Assembly (NCBI GenBank): GCA_963760935.1
Contig: CAVXFB010000008.1
Span: 558,001-622,000 of the forward strand
Reading direction: 5' to 3'
DNA from: CAVXFB01 sp963760935
Lineage (GTDB): Bacteria > Planctomycetota > Planctomycetia > Pirellulales > Thermoguttaceae
Length of the DNA: 64,000 nt
The notes beneath the pieces were generated by a model, which saw only the letters and a list, made by a program, of their open reading frames with translations, was not told the DNA's origin and did not search any database. Positions within the stretch are counted from its first letter, which is position 1. Each line of letters opens with the position of its first letter. Below are positions 63,824 through 64,000 of the stretch, piece by piece. A program made the position numbers and the translations under genes.

Positions 63824-64000
63824 AGATCGGCCACGCCAGCGGCGAGCTGGAAAAACTGGAAATGAACATGACGCCGATGATCGACGTCTGTTTCCAGTTG
63901 ATCATCTTCTTCATGCTCTCGCTGCGGCTGTACTCGCCCGAAGGCGACTTCAGCATTAAGATGCCGCTGGCCGCCCCGCAAACCAGTTTGCCCGATGAAA
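63820..64000 (+). CDS. exbD: ExbD/TolR-family protein 2 (runs off the window)
   Basis: 60 residues are visible: GELEKLEMNMTPMIDVCFQLIIFFML (span 8-33) with the MTPMID Asp motif, then the start of the periplasmic domain. It is a second ExbD, distinct from the first and overlapping it by four bases. The C-terminal half lies beyond 64000. Confidence 0.9.
   Translation, partial: MKIGHASGELEKLEMNMTPMIDVCFQLIIFFMLSLRLYSPEGDFSIKMPLAAPQTSLPDE

Overview
The window reads as a GC-rich chromosome segment of a planctomycete, most likely of the Pirellulales type. The markers are a YTV-repeat cell-wall protein, a secretin-N-domain protein without a pore, a PEP-CTERM/dockerin surface protein, a fused AroDE, secreted HEAT/TPR proteins and a TPR-ExbB-ExbD cluster. 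No rRNA, tRNA or CRISPR array was seen.

Region 1 (about 1-13.1 kb, all minus strand) is a prophage or phage-like late-gene block. In transcription order it holds an HTH/zinc-ribbon protein, a permuted-papain (YiiX-like) peptidase, a thioredoxin-trypsin fusion, two small membrane proteins, a ParB-like nuclease-fold protein, an ABC-ATPase/GNAT fusion, terminase small and large subunits, portal, a secretin-N-domain protein, a GNAT-like protein and a YezD-like protein. An intact IS903-type IS5-family element with a perfect 9-bp target duplication sits between the ParB-like and membrane-protein genes. The capsid and tail genes would lie to the left of the window.

Region 2 (13-33 kb) is a mosaic of envelope and housekeeping genes: an EEP-fold protein, a HEAT-repeat protein, a RelBE-like toxin-antitoxin pair, a BRCT-MerR-TPR protein, a YTV protein, a lipoate ligase-like protein, a CBS/degenerate-GGDEF protein, an APC permease, infA, lysA, an M48 protease, a PEP-CTERM protein and dprA.

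Region 3 (33-42 kb) holds aroB and aroDE around an almost complete EF-P lysylation system (efp, epmA, divergent epmB), with a GT41 O-GlcNAc-transferase-like gene between efp and epmA. Region 4 (42-48.6 kb) has a YqjD/YqjK/YqjE-like trio, mscL with a zinc ribbon, a URO-D-family protein and a solitary N6-adenine methylase. Region 5 (48.6-57 kb) has ettA and the origin-type operon dnaA-dnaN-dciA-gyrB, with a REP-type Y1 transposase gene inserted between dciA and gyrB. Region 6 (57-64 kb) has a coupled deoxyhypusine-synthase-like/agmatinase pair and a TPR-TPR-ExbB-ExbD-ExbD cluster that runs off the right end.

Two features cut across the window. First, at least ten genes, including dnaA, dprA and lysA, are broken by small indels. 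Most are single-base deletions, and many are repaired by adding one C to turn CGC back into CCGC, which points to systematic sequence error rather than gene decay. Second, several families of short palindromic repeats are scattered between genes, and two of them lie in frame inside conserved coding sequences (epmA and the methylase).
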